The notes: generated by a model not told the origin, from the sequence alone. Numbered from the stretch's first letter, positions 1 through 11,814 are shown. The stretch: DNA of 64,000 nt from Spisula solida (GCA_947247005.1 OX365955.1:34637822-34701821); one strand, 5' to 3'. A program made the numbers and translations.

Positions 1-59
1 CAGGGGACTTTAGATAGAAGACATTTCCCGACAGATGGGATTTTGACACGCTATTTGGC

Positions 60-2720
60 TCTGGATCCCGGGAAATAGTCTTTGGGGTGCTCATACCCAA
101 TGAATTACAGCCATACCAGGTCCTATGGGGTACACACAAGTCACAACAATATGGTACAGACATCCAAGGCCCAATTAACACCACCAATAACCATTGAGTA
201 CAGTCACACCTGACCCTTGTTGTACTTACCACCACCGGTTAGTAAACGGGTTACAGCCACACTATGTCCTAAGGGGTGCTTGACCAACTGAGTACAGCCA
301 TACCAGGTGTAATACAGCCATCATAGGTCCTATTTGTTAATTCACAACCACTAGTTATGGACACACTAATCCCTATGGGGTTGTCGCAACCACTAAATAC
401 AGCCATACCAGATCATATGTGGTCATTACCACTACCAATTACAGCCACCCTAGGCCCTACCCACAACCATTGTGTATAGCCATACTATGCCTGAGGGTAC
501 TCACATCCACTGAGAACAGCCATTCAATGCCCTATTTGGTACTTAACACTGCCTAGTACAGCCGTCCCAGGCCAGTTTATGTTCTCAGCTCCAAAAGTTC
601 AACCATCCAAGGCCAATTAGGGTACCCACCACCACCAATTAAAGTCATATCAGGTCTTATAGAGTACTCACCACCACTAAGTACAGCCATCCTAGGCCCT
701 ATTGGATACTCACCATCACAGACATCAGCCACCCCAGGTTCTATTTGGTACCCACCACCTTGAGTACTGCCATCTCAGTCCATATTTGATACCCACCACC
801 TCTGAGGACTGTCATCCCTGGCCCTATTAAAAGCTATTTAGTAACCACCACCACAGAAAACAGCCATCCCAGGCAATATTGAATACTCTATACCACAGAC
901 AACATCCAGCCTAGGCCCTTTGGTACCTACTACATCTGAGTACAGTCATCCCAGGCCCTTTTGGGTACCCACCACAACAGAAAACAGCCATCCTAGGCCC
1001 TATTGAATACCCTATACCACAGAGAACGATTAGCCCAGGCCCCATTTGGTACCCACTACCTCTGAGTACAGTCATCCCAGGCCTTATTGAGTACACACCC
1101 TTACAGATTTCAGCCATCCCAGGCCATATTGAGTACCCAGCATTAAAGATTACAGCCATCCAATGCCCTATTGAGTAACCACCATCACAGATTACAGCCA
1201 TCCCAGGCCCTATTGAGTACTCACCATCACAAATTACAGCCATTCCAAGCCCTAATGTGTACCCGGCCTCAGAGATTTCAGCCATTCTAGGCCCTATTGT
1301 GTACCCACCATCACAGATTACAGCCATCCCAGGCCCCAGTGAGTACCCACCATCACAGATTTCAGTCAACCAAAGCCCTATTGAGTACCTACCCAGACAT
1401 TATGAAAGTTGGCAAAAACGATCGGACATTGGTCCGATAATGTCTTGCAAACTGCCGGACCAAAAGCAAAACTGCCGGACAAAACAAAATTGCTAAAAAA
1501 AATTTTTTTTGGAACTCAAAATAATGTGTTTCAACACGCAATTTTTGTCTGATTTAACTAACCAGCTATGAAATATCATCCATTTTTCATGGAAAGTATA
1601 TGTTCTCCCGTTTCTTTATACTCTATGCAGACGGCCGCACTTAAATCAATCATTTTACATGCTCCCGCATCGGCTTCGTCGTTTATCGACGCCATTTTTG
1701 TTTTGACAGTTGCGGATAAAGGCCGGTCAGTCGGACCGGTTCCGGAATGAAAAACGGCGGACCGTATCAAAATTTGCCGGACTTTCAGAATGAATGCCTA
1801 CCATCACAGATTTCAGCCATCCCAAACCCTATTGTGTACCCACCATCACAGATTAAGCCATCCCAGGCCCCAGTGAGTACCCACCATCACAGATTTCAGT
1901 CATCCAAAGCCCTATTGAGTACCTACCATCACAGATTTCAGCCATCCCAAACCCTATTGTGTACCCACCCTCACAGATTTCAGCCATCCCAGACCCTATT
2001 AAGGACCACCCTCACAGAATTCAGCCATCCTAGGCCCTACTGGTATTGTGTACCAACCTCACTTATTAAAGCCATACCATGCCATATGGAGTTCTCACCC
2101 ACACTGAGTGCAGCAATCCTTGGCCCTATTTGGGTAATGACCACCACCAATTACGGCCATATAAAGGTCTAAGGGGTACTAATGCAACCACTTAATGCAG
2201 CCATACCTGACCTGTTGTAGTACACTTACTTACCACTACCAATTCAGCCATATCAGGCCCTAAGGGATACCAAACCATCACAGAGTCCAGCCATCTTAGG
2301 CCCAAGAGGTGACTCACCTTGTTCAACTACAGCCATACCAGGCCCATACTGGATATCACCCCATTTAGAACAGCCAAGGAGTACTCACCACCACTGAGAA
2401 AAATCATATCAGGCTATATGCAGTACTTGCCACCCCTGTGTGCGGCCAAATCTCACATGGTTGGGGAACCTATCAGAGGTCGACACATACATTCCAGTCA
2501 AATAGGTAACATAGACTGCCTGGCACAGCCACTCATGGTGTAATGTGGTACAATGTACACTGCACACCAATTCCTGGTTCTGTGGTTGCCTATTACAGCC
2601 ATTCCTGGCTATAATGAAATACCTAACGTCAGGACCATTCTTGGCTCTTTCAGACACAGCCTGGCACATCAAGTCATGGTACACCAATTCCTGACTACAT
2701 GCAGTATGGAGCACATACAT
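60..2720. repeat. 42-bp minisatellite array (degenerate)
   Basis: Tandem array with a 42-bp unit, measured from successive CAGCCAT starts at 1153, 1195 and 1237. The core, about 900-1390 and 1797-2050, reads roughly as TACCCACCATCACAG, then ATTTCAGCCATCCCAGGCCC, then TATTGAG. Both flanks (60-900 and 2050-2720) are more diverged but keep CAGCCAT and AGGCCCTA words. Because 42 is a multiple of 3, long frames stay open on both strands; the reverse strand at 911-1369 reads as a 14-residue repeat like MAVICDGGYSIGPG. I treat these frames as by-products of the repeat. The array is split by an insertion at 1394-1796. Confidence 0.93.
1394..1796. mobile_element. 403-bp MITE inserted in the 42-bp array
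   Basis: A non-repeat block interrupts the minisatellite. It is flanked on both sides by CCTACC (1388-1393 and 1797-1802). The same six bases occur once at the uninterrupted position in neighbouring units, so this is a good target-site duplication. The ends are imperfect inverted repeats: left CAGACATTATGAAAGTTGGC, right (reverse complement) CATTCATTCTGAAAGTCCGG. The interior carries repeated CGGAC/GTCCG words that can fold, for example CGGAC-attg-GTCCG at 1423-1436. No transposase is present. The superfamily is uncertain. Confidence 0.75.
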
Positions 2721-2863
2721 TACTGGCTCTAGACAGATATGGAAATATAAGCAAATGCTTTAAACTATGATCAGTAACACTATCTTAAGGGTATGTTTAC
2801 CTTAAAATACCTTGACCTTTCAATGTTCAGTATTGCACAACTGTTCAGGTAGTCGCAATAAGA

Positions 2864-3102
2864 TAATTATGCACCTATCAATATTATGCCCCAGGTGGGG
2901 AGTGGTTGGCAGACCCAGATGAATAAACATTTTTCTCTTTTGGGTCTAATTCCCGACCCTAGAGAAAACATTTTGTTTAAATTCCCTAAGTAGGAGATAC
3001 TGAGTGTATCAAATGGCCTGCCAGCTTTAAAAGTCTAACGTCCCCTGTTTGCTCGCCACTCCCCCACCCTGGGGCAAAATATTGATAGGTGCATTATAAT
3101 AT
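2864..3102. mobile_element. Short inverted-repeat element (MITE-like)
   Basis: Two arms of about 40 bp face each other about 150 bp apart. The left arm (about 2864-2907) has ATGCACCTATCAATATTATG then CCCCAGG. The right arm (about 3055-3100) is its near-perfect reverse complement, with CCCTGGGGCAAAATATTGAT. The centre is non-coding. No target duplication could be fixed with confidence. The rest of 2721-3319 shows nothing recognisable. Confidence 0.6.
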
Positions 3103-3327
3103 ATAATAATTGTCTAATAAAATGTTGTCAAACCATTTACAATTATACTGTCAAATATAGAGATTCAACGATCAAGGAAAAACAATTCACGGCTGCCATA
3201 TTGTACTTTACACATTGAATCACTTTCAGGAAATACTGTTACGTAACAAAATTAAAATAGATTTTCTACTTCAAGTAAAAATATATCACTTCTAATGAAA
3301 GAATTTTCACTTAGAATACCTGCTATC

Positions 3328-4284
3328 CAGGGATGGGTACCATTATTTTAAAAAGTAATTAATTAATTACAATTAAATTGGAAATGTTCCAATTAAATTA
3401 CAATTACCATTACATGAATTTTAAAAAAGTAATTAATTAATTACAATTATTTTGGACAAAGTAATTAATTATAATTAATTATTTTTATAAAATGGCGGAA
3501 TAAGACATTTACAAAAAGAGACTCATGATCTTGAACATTTATTGTCAACATTTAAACATAAATAGATCATGATGATAATGTTTCAGTGCATGAGAATGCA
3601 TCTCCTTGCAAAATGCACTGCAAATTGCATTAAACTTGGACATTTATTTATCTGCAAAGTGAACAAGTTGAGTTACAAATAAATACATTGTCAACCTTTA
3701 AGTTTTGTTACTATTACATGTAGGTACACAATTCTGATTTAATAAATATATAATTATGTAGTATTCAATTTTAAATTTTTATAATACTGTATTCAAACAT
3801 AGATTTTAAAAGTTATTGGAAATATATACATACAAATTAATGTTTTATGCATGTACATAAATACAACAGGAATAAAGAATTTATATTAATAAATATACAA
3901 AATGACATATATACATGGATTAGTCAACAGAACACTCAACTAACTCCTTGTGTAATTTATGTACCTTGAGGCTATATCAATAGTTAATGTTAGAAATCAG
4001 TGACGTGTGTATTAGCAATTATCACCTCTGAAAAGGTTATCAAAATGTGTGAAAGGGGAATCATTTTTGTCTATTTGGGGATATTTTTATGATAAAGGCC
4101 ATGTACAAATAATTGAGATTAATTGAATTTAATTGACCATTATATGGCTTTTTTGACTGAGTAATTAATTAATTACAATTAAAGTAATTGAATTTTGGCT
4201 TAATTAATCATTATTTTCAATTATTCGAAAAAGTGTAATTAATTATAATTAATTAAATTATAATTGTAATTGTACCCATCCCTG
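3328..4284. mobile_element. Non-autonomous hAT-type transposon
   Basis: A 957-bp element starts CAGGGATGGGTACCATT and ends as the inverse, ...TACCCATCCCTG. It is flanked by a perfect 8-bp direct repeat CTGCTATC (3320-3327 and 4285-4292). An 8-bp duplication with CAG/CTG termini is the hAT signature. Long subterminal stretches are built of TAATTAATTA/AATTACAATT words on both sides and could pair for hundreds of bases. No transposase frame is visible, so mobilisation would need a partner in trans. Confidence 0.9.
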
Positions 4285-4289
4285 CTGCT

Positions 4290-5000
4290 ATCACATCAAA
4301 AACAAAATACGATGTTCAACATACTTTATAATAACAATTTGTGACGAAATATCAAATTTTCAGGTATTTTTGGTAGTTTGACCTTGAAACGACCTTGACC
4401 TTGAGTGCCCATTTTTCAAGTCCATTTTAAGTACAATACAAAGTGAATAATTTTTAGACAAACATTTAATCATACTATTAGAAATAATACTGTCAATAGT
4501 TGAGAACTAAAATTTTAAATAGGGAAGCAGCAATCTAAGAATGCCATCTTGGCCAACATGTACTTGCATAATAATGTCAGTTTTGACCGAGTTTTAATAT
4601 TTTGAATTGAAAATTGAACTAATAATTAGACAATATGTGTTTATCAACACTTTTTATCACTTTTAATACCCACTTGAATATAAAACATCTGCTAAAACAA
4701 GTAAGGAAACATCATTTTTTCAGCTATTTTTCGTAATTTGGCTTTGAAATGACCTTGACCTCAAGATGGTCAGTTGTGTATGTCAATTTGATGTACATTA
4801 TCAAATGAATAATATCCAAGCAAATATTTGTGACTACATACAAAAATAAAAAAAATTGCATGAGAACATAGAATTTTAAGTGTATGCATAAATTATGGCG
4901 GCCATCTTTGACGCTATCTTGGATTTCCGGGTCCGCACCACGCGTTGACAATTTATCCCGGCAGTTCCATATAGTACAGACATAGGCGAACATTTTGGTA
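4290..5000. repeat. Two-copy tandem duplication with AGGTCA-type motifs
   Basis: Two diverged units lie about 359 bp apart. Each has ATTTTT.G.A.TTTG followed by GACCTTGA, then CGACCTTGACC (4391) or TGACCTTGACC (about 4749). The first holds GACCTTGACCTTGA, that is, overlapping AGGTCA half sites on the reverse strand. The tail of the second unit carries GCGGCCATCTTTGACG. No coding signal is seen. Confidence 0.5.
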
Positions 5001-5062
5001 TATAACATTGCTTGTTCTACTTTAGTTGTCACCTACTCCTTAAATAAGCCACTTTTGAGCTG
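4968..5062. repeat. Dispersed repeat, inverted copy of 11815-11906
   Basis: The reverse complement of this stretch (AGCTCAAAAGTGGCTTATTT, AGGAGTAGGTGACAACTAAA, AGCAATGTTATA) closely matches 11815-11906. It is a fragment of a dispersed family whose full limits are not visible here. From 5063 to 5357 I see nothing else. Confidence 0.7.
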
Positions 5063-5357
5063 ATTTTGAACCCTCCCGCCTCTAGGGAATTTCGGACACT
5101 ATATTTTTCTGAAAGCCTATGATCAGTAGAGTATTTTTCCAAAGTCTGCACTTTGGCCGTTAAGATTTTTTGGGGTAAAACGTTAAAAATATTAACGAAA
5201 GTGTGAATTTCTGGAATTGATTAATTACAATCACATTTATTAAGTTATTTTGTAATTAAACTCTTTAATGCGTTGATATTAACTCAAAGATTAAGTCTGC
5301 AAAATTTTAGTCCCGTGTTATTATGTGCAATGGGATATTTTGGGGGTAAAACATTAA

Positions 5358-6892
5358 ACAAGAGGGCCCAAAGGGCCCTAGGTCGCTCACCTGTCGAACT
5401 TAACCTAGATTTTGTAGAGATGATCATTGTGACCAAGTTTCATACAGATAAGGCCAATATTGTGACCTCTAGTGACTACACAAGGTTTTTATATGATTTG
5501 ACTTAATGACCTAGTTTTTGACCCCAGATAAACCAATATCAAACTTGGCCTAGATTTTGTTGAGATGATCATTGTGACCAAGTTTCATAAAGATAAGGTC
5601 GACATTGTGACCTCTAGTGACTACACAAGGTTTTTCTATGATTTAACCATGTGACCTAGTTTTTGACCCAAGATGACCCCATATCAAAATTGACCTAGAT
5701 TTTGTTGAGAAGATCATTGTGACCAAGTTTCATAAAGATTAGACCAAATTGTGACCTCTAGTGACTACACAAGGTTTTTCTATGATTTGACCTTGTGACC
5801 TAGTTTTTGACCCCCGATGACCCAATATCAAACTTGACCTAGATTTTGTCGAGATGATCATTGTGACCAAGTTTCATAAAGATTAAGTCAAAATTGTGAC
5901 CTCTAGTAACTACACAAGGTTTTTCTATGATTTGACCTTGAGACCTAGTTTTTGACCCCCGATGACCTAATATCAAACTTGACCTAGATTTTGTCGAGAT
6001 GATCATTGTGACCAAGTTTCATAAAGATTAAGTCAAAATTGTGACCTCTAGTGACTACACAAGGTTTTTCTATGATTTGACCTTGTGACCTAGTTTTTGA
6101 CCCCGGATGACCCAATATCGAACTTGACCTAGATTTTGTTGAGATGATCATTGTGACCAAGTTTCACAAAGATTAAGTCAAAATTGTGACCTCTAGTGAC
6201 TACACAAGGTTTTTCTATGATTTGACCTTGTGACCTAGTTTTTTACCCCCGATGACTCAATATCGAACTTGACCTAGATTTTGTTGAGATGATCATTGTG
6301 ACCAAGTTACATAAAGATTAAGTCAAAATTGTGACCTCTAGTGACTACACAAAGTTTTTCTATTATTTGACCTTGTGCTTAGTTTTTGACCCTGGATGAC
6401 CCATTATCGAACTTGACCTAGATTTTGTTGAGATGATCATTGTGACCAAGTTACATAAATATTCAGTCAAAATTGTGACCTCTAGTGACTACACAAGGTT
6501 TTTCTATTATTTGACCTTGTGACCTAGTTTTTGACCCCGGATAACCCAATATCGAACTTGACCTAGATTTTGTTGAGATGATCATTGTCACCAAGTTTCA
6601 TAAAAATAAGGTCGAAATTGTGACCTCTAGTGACTACACAAGGTTTTTCTATGATTTGACCTTGTGACCTAGTTTTTGACCCCGGACGACCCAATATCGA
6701 ACTTGACCTAGATTTTGTTGAGATGATCATTGTGACCAAGTTTCATAAAGATTGGGCTAAAATTGTGTCCTCTAGTGTCTACACAAGCCAATTGTTGACG
6801 GACAGACGGACGGACGACGGACGACTGACGATGGACGACGGACAAAGAGTGATCACAAAAGCTCACTCTTGTCACTTTGTGACAGGTGAGCT
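5358..6892 (+). mobile_element. Pearl/HINE-like element A, tandem core
   Basis: The left end ACAAGAGGGCCCAAAGGGCC carries a 7-bp hairpin (AGGGCCC-AAA-GGGCCCT). The right end has (GACGGACGACGG)-type microsatellite (about 6797-6843), GTGATCACAAAAGCTCACTC and a hairpin GTCAC-ttt-GTGAC then AGGTGAGCT. Both ends read GCTCACCTGTC inward. Between them lie about nine to ten units of about 144 bp, each with GACCTAGATTTTGTTGAGAT, GTGACCAAGTTTCATAAAGA, GTGACCTCTAGTGACTACAC and TTTGACCTTGTGACCTAG. This matches what I know of mollusc pearl elements, later grouped with Helentron-associated elements. It encodes no protein. Confidence 0.85.
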
Positions 6893-8218
6893 AAAAAGAG
6901 GTTTGTTTCTGGTTACATGCCCAAAAAAACATGGGTCGGTAGGTGGATTTTTTTTTTTTTTTTTTTTAGTCAACACTACTGGGAGTATTGATATTGACCA
7001 TCAGAATCAAATAATTTGTATACTCCTGTTCCTGCACCATGCTTTTAAATGTTATTATTTGTTGGGTGTTAATAGTGTGAAATGTATACAAATGTATAGG
7101 CATTTGTTCAATCTAACGGCAATCAATGAACTTGCCATGTTTCATTGTTTGTTTACACGGTAAAAACCATAGTGCACCGTTTCCGTAGTCTCTATCGTCT
7201 ACGCGTATGCTAAAAATTTGATTGGCATTAAATTTGTTAAAAACTTGAATAATATCAGCGCCTTTTAATGCTTCCTAACATTTCACCAATTACACAATTT
7301 TAATGTTCGTGAGTGACCAAATAATTCTCTGTAATATGCAGAAAAAATGTCCGCTGCATCACTCTGATCGGTAACAATTTCTTAAATTTAACACACGTAT
7401 ATCGAACACAATTTACAGGACAAAATTCACATGCCGCACGATCAAAGACCACCAAGTCTTTGAAGGGAACCGGGGGTCGGTTACATCAAAGGTCCTTAGC
7501 GTAGAGATTGATGCCGCTCACGCGTTTGATGAAACTGACGACTCACATTTTGGCATAAGTTTGTTGGATTGTTGTGATATGTTTTATCTGGGAATTTAAT
7601 GCACAGAATATGAATTACACGGAATATGAATTACAAGGTATATATATTCCTTGAAAACTCGATATTTGCACTGCAAATTGTAGATACATTCGTTTTGAAC
7701 TTTTGAGTCATCATTTCTATGATGCGTATACAACAATAACGATTACCAAGTAATTATAATAATCATCAGACGGCAATCAAATAAATTGGATAGTTGAATC
7801 GATAGATCAATTAAAGCATACATGTTTACAAAACGGTTTGTAATAACACAATATATGGCTTTACTCAAGATTATCGCGACGCGTCAATCAAATGTTCCTG
7901 ATGCTGACTTGTGAACGCTGATTGGTTAATGGGTAATTAACTCCGCCTCTCTGCTGTCAATTACTGGAAACAACTGATGTTGGATAGAATACAGCGTATG
8001 CGACGAATTTATGACCCAAGGTCAAACGCGTGCGATAGAAAAACGGCGCGTCCTGAAAAGTCGTAGATCGGTACTTTTACGCGTCTAATTAAAAAAGTAA
8101 GCATCAAAATACGCTTAATTACGCGTTGCCGATTTTCGTACATAAAAACTTTTGAGTCGGGGGTTAAAATACACGGTCGGTCGGGTAACCGGAACGAAAC
8201 CTCTCTTTTTTTTAGGCC
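6893..8218. mobile_element. PIF/Harbinger-like non-autonomous element, copy 1
   Basis: The left terminus TAAAAAGAGGTTTGTTTCTG and the inverted right terminus (reverse complement GGCCTAAAAAAAAGAGAGG) form terminal inverted repeats. TAA follows the right end (8219-8221). The whole unit recurs in inverted form at 33306-36035, where both TAA flanks are intact. A poly-T run occupies 6950-6967. The extreme left end is masked by abutting element A. The reverse strand near the right end (about 8009-8218) has an open frame also open in the other copy; its function is unknown. Confidence 0.75.
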
Positions 8219-8237
8219 TAAGATGATATTGAAATTA

Positions 8238-9383
8238 ACAAGAGGGCCCACAGGGCCCTTGGTCGCTCACCTGTGCACATTGATCAAGTAGAACCATGTT
8301 TTTTTTTTAAAAGTTGTTTCCAATCAGTTGTCATGGCAACCAGTACTTTTAGAGGAGAAGATTTTACTATGGATATATAGGAAAAAACAGCGCCCCACCC
8401 ACTAGCGGCCATGTTTTTAAAAGAATCAGGACAAATATGTGAATTTTGTAAGAGGGTCACCCAACAACTATTTCTGTAAAATTATTTTGAAATCTGGCAA
8501 GCGGTTGATTTTTTTATGATTTTTTAAAAGATTTTCCTATTGGTTGCCATGGCAACCAGAGTTCTGCATGGAATGTAATTCTTATAGCTAGTTTAAGAAA
8601 GGATCACCCAAGGAACAATTTAACCAATTTATAATGAAATCCAACCAGTACTTTTAGTGAAGAAGATTTTTAAATATTTTACTATAGATATATAGGGAAA
8701 AACAGCACCCCACCCTCTGGCGGCCATGTTTTTTGAGGAATCAAGACACATATGTCAATTTTGTAAGAGGGTCACCCAACAACTATTTCTGTAAAATTAT
8801 TTTGAAATCAGGCAAGCGGTTGATTTTTTATGATTTTTTAAAGATTTTCCTATTGGTTGCCATGGCAACCAGAGTTCTGCATGGAATACAATTTTTTAGC
8901 CATTTTAAGAAAGGACCACCCAAGGAACAATTTAACCAATTTATAATGAAATCCAACCAGTACTTTTAGAGGAGAAGATTTTAAAGATTTTAAAGATTTT
9001 ACTATAGATATATAGGGAAAAACAGCACCACACCCACTGGCAGCCATGTTTTTTGACGAATCAAGACAAATATGTCAATTTTGTAAGAGGGTCACCCAAC
9101 AACTATTTCTGTAAAATTATTTTGAAATCTAGCAAGCGGTTGATTTTTTATGATTTTTTTAAAGATTTTCCTATCGGTTGCAATGGCAACCAGAGTTATT
9201 TATAGATTACAATTCTTTTAGCTATTTTTAGAAAGGACCAGCCAAGGAACATTCCTGTGAAGTTTGGTTGAAATTGGTCAAGTGGTTTAGGAGGAGAAGT
9301 AGTTTGAATGAAATGTTGACGCACGGACGACGGACGAAGAGTGATCACAATAGCTCACCTTGTCACTTTGTGACAGGTGAGCT
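8238..9383 (+). mobile_element. Pearl/HINE-like element B, different core
   Basis: It has the same ends as element A: ACAAGAGGGCCCACAGGGCC with hairpin at the left, and GGACGACGGACGAAGAGTGA then GTCACTTTGTGACAGGTGAG at the right. The core is unrelated, with about three units of about 315 bp. Each unit contains TTGTAAGAGGGTCACCCAAC, a purine-rich AAAGATTTT stretch and GGTTGCCATGGCAACC (8542-8557, 8855-8870; variant at 9176-9191). Conserved ends with swapped cores are expected of rolling-circle-type non-autonomous families. Confidence 0.82.
8542..8557. promoter_or_regulatory. Perfect X-box-like palindrome in element B
   Basis: GGTTGCCATGGCAACC is a perfect 16-bp palindrome that fits the RFX X-box consensus GTNRCCNNNRGYAAC. 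It recurs at 8855-8870 and, with one change, at 9176-9191. A diverged form lies near 8327. The motif match is direct; binding is inference. Confidence 0.45.
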
Positions 9384-9680
9384 AATAAAGAAACAAAAAT
9401 GGAACTTTTCATCATATCTAATGCGATGAGATCTATATACGCATGGTCGAAATTGCATCTACGAAAACAAAATTTCATAGCCGAATATAATATACACAAC
9501 TTCATACTAAAATTTGCTGACTTACGTGGAAAATGTCATCATTTGATAAGATATTGTTGTCTAAGTGGTCATTTTGAGAAAACGAGGTTTTAAAGTCACA
9601 GAATTGAAGAAAATCTTGTGAAAAGCTAAGAACATTGCAATGAAATAATGAAAGCGGGGAAAAAGTGGTTAATTTCCTAA
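9384..9680. other. Unassigned interval
   Basis: AT-rich sequence between two pearl-like elements. Short overlapping frames on both strands show no recognisable domain. I see nothing supportable here. Confidence 0.5.
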
Positions 9681-10136
9681 ACAAGAGGATCATAGATCCT
9701 TGGGTGCTCACCAGCTAAACATGGCAAAACTTTGAACTTGAAGATAAACATTTTGACTAAACTTGATGAAGATAAAAGCAAAACTGAGGCCTCCAGAAAG
9801 TTAACAAGGTTTTCATATTTTTTGACCTAGTTTTTGACCCCACATGACCCAACTTCGAACTTGGCCTAGATTTCATTAAGATACAACTACTGACCAAGTT
9901 TAGTGAAGATCAAAGCAAAAATGTGACCTCCCAAGTGTTAACAAGGTTTTCCTAATATTTGACCTTATGACCTAGTTTTTGACCCCACATGAACCAATTT
10001 CGAACTAGACCTTCGAGTTACGAAGATAAACATTTTGACCAAACTTAATGAAGATTAAAGCAAAACTGAGGCATCCAGAGTGTTAACAAGGTTTTCCTAT
10101 TATTTGACCTTTTGACCTAGTTTTTGACCCCACATG
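9681..10136 (+). mobile_element. Pearl/HINE-like element C, right-truncated
   Basis: It starts ACAAGAGGATCATAGATCCT, where AGGATC-at-AGATCCT is a hairpin like that of element A but with different bases. About three diverged units of about 145 bp follow, with ATTTTGACCAAACTTAATGA, AACAAGGTTTTCCTA and TTTGACCTAGTTTTTGACCC. No right-hand microsatellite or hairpin is present, so the element is truncated where the next fold-back sequence starts. Confidence 0.75.
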
Positions 10137-10139
10137 TGT

Positions 10140-10520
10140 GTTTATTTTTTATCACATGTTTGACGTCGCGGTAGCGTAATAAAGCCATTATTTATTTTTG
10201 ATAATACACTAGTGTAATAAAGCTTTGACGCGACGTCATTCAAAGTATTGGCCAGTCGTCAAAGTTGCGCTTTTATTATAGTGAAAATAAGTAGCTATTT
10301 TATGTTTCTGCCAGAAAAAGGCTAACATATGATAAAAAGAACATTACATTTGTGACTTTCCACATTGAATTTATTAAGCTCGTTGAATAAAATCGATAAA
10401 ATGCTCGGCAGAGCCTCGCATTTTATTATTTTATTGAACTTGTTTAATAAATTCAATATGAAGACACTCATGTAATATCCTCTATAACCGTCAAGGAATA
10501 CACTAACAAAATAAGATTTG
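10140..10520. repeat. Fold-back sequences
   Basis: Two inverted structures are visible. GACGTCGCG (about 10162) faces CGCGACGTC (about 10230). A longer imperfect hairpin spans about 10364-10462, with CATTGAATTTATTAAGCTCG and AATAAAATCGATAAAATGCT on one arm, GCATTTTATTATTTTATTGA on the other, and GCTCGGCAGAGCC at the tip. This looks like a MITE-type repeat. Limits and target duplication were not resolved. Confidence 0.55.
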
Positions 10521-10561
10521 TATGTTAATATGATCATATATGAATTAATGTATCACATGTT

Positions 10562-11814
10562 ACTCAAACCCACCCAGCTAGTTTGCTTGTTTCTGTGAAT
10601 ATCAAAACATTCAGGCATATTGTTGTCAAAGTATAGACGCAGTAACATACAATTTATTGGCATTGTAGGATATGTGTTTTGTTTAGAACGATTAGTTGTT
10701 TCGCAAAATTGAAACCGGTTTCACCTTGTAATCGAATCGTATCCGAATAATCGAGTAATCGTCCCGGTCCTAAATTAGATAATAATAATTATAAATGACT
10801 ATGTATTGAATTTTCATCTCCTTTGTATGTCCTTTTCGCTGGGAAATCTCCTTATCGTAGGCCCAAAATTTACATATAAATTTCCCTCATTATATCCTTT
10901 TAATCAAAATACATATTGTTTATGAATGGGCCTAGCCAAAATACTGATTTTAGGACCTCAAAAATACCCCTCGACTTATGACTGAGGTAGACTTATGGTC
11001 GCGAATTTATGGTAGTTTAACTACCTGACCGTAATGGATTATTTTACCCCCTATCCATTTGTTGATTAAATTATCAAAATTAATACATTAGACCCATTGT
11101 GGAAAATAATAAATGGGTCAGTTAAAAATTCTGAGATTTAAACACAAGAGTTGGTAAAGGTAATTCAGTTTACTTTATAATGCCAAATTTCAATAAAATT
11201 GCATAATTGCTTTAAGATATTTAAGGTTTATGGGGGTCCAGTCTGATCGCTAACAGCTAGACTATATCAAGCAATTTTAAAATCCAGTCAGAAACGACAA
11301 AGTGACAGAGCGGACACGATTTTGCTAACAGACCGACAGACCCAGTCATGGTGACTCCAGTAACTATACATGTAAATTACGATAATCCAAAAACATGATC
11401 ACACACACAATAAATGAAGCAAATTCCTATTACTGTAATACATGTACAAAAGATAAACTATACATGTAAATTACGATAATCCAAAACTATGATCACACCC
11501 CACATACACACACCGGTAACTCTATCATAAAGTTTACACTAAACACCAAGTGTCCTTGACAGAATGAGCGGTGGTACTATATATCTAGGAAAATTACTAT
11601 CTTCCTATTAAAGTTCGGTTCACCTTAACACACAGCTGTAGTTGATGAACAATGTACACAGAGATAACAGAAACATCAAGTATTTGAGTGTTTGAGTGTG
11701 AGAATGTATCGGTACAATTAGTAATGAGTAATTAATGAGATATTTATAATAGATGGGACATCCATCAATGAAATCAATAAACTCACTGATCACATCTTCA
11801 CATAGTGGGGTGAC
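10562..11814. other. Mostly unassigned AT-rich interval
   Basis: No coding signal is seen. One local duplication is present: ACTATACATGTAAATTACGA followed by TAATCCAAAA occurs near 11362 and again near 11456. A stretch at about 10710-10770 with TAATCGAATCGTATCCGAAT resembles ends of AT-rich transposons but has no partner nearby. Confidence 0.4.

Noticed and set aside
911..1369. 152-residue repetitive protein gene
   Set aside because: Direct translation of a 42-bp minisatellite; unit length divisible by 3 explains the open frame.
6723..7163. 146-residue forward frame
   Set aside because: Runs across the end of pearl-like A, a poly-T tract and the next transposon; not a single biological unit.
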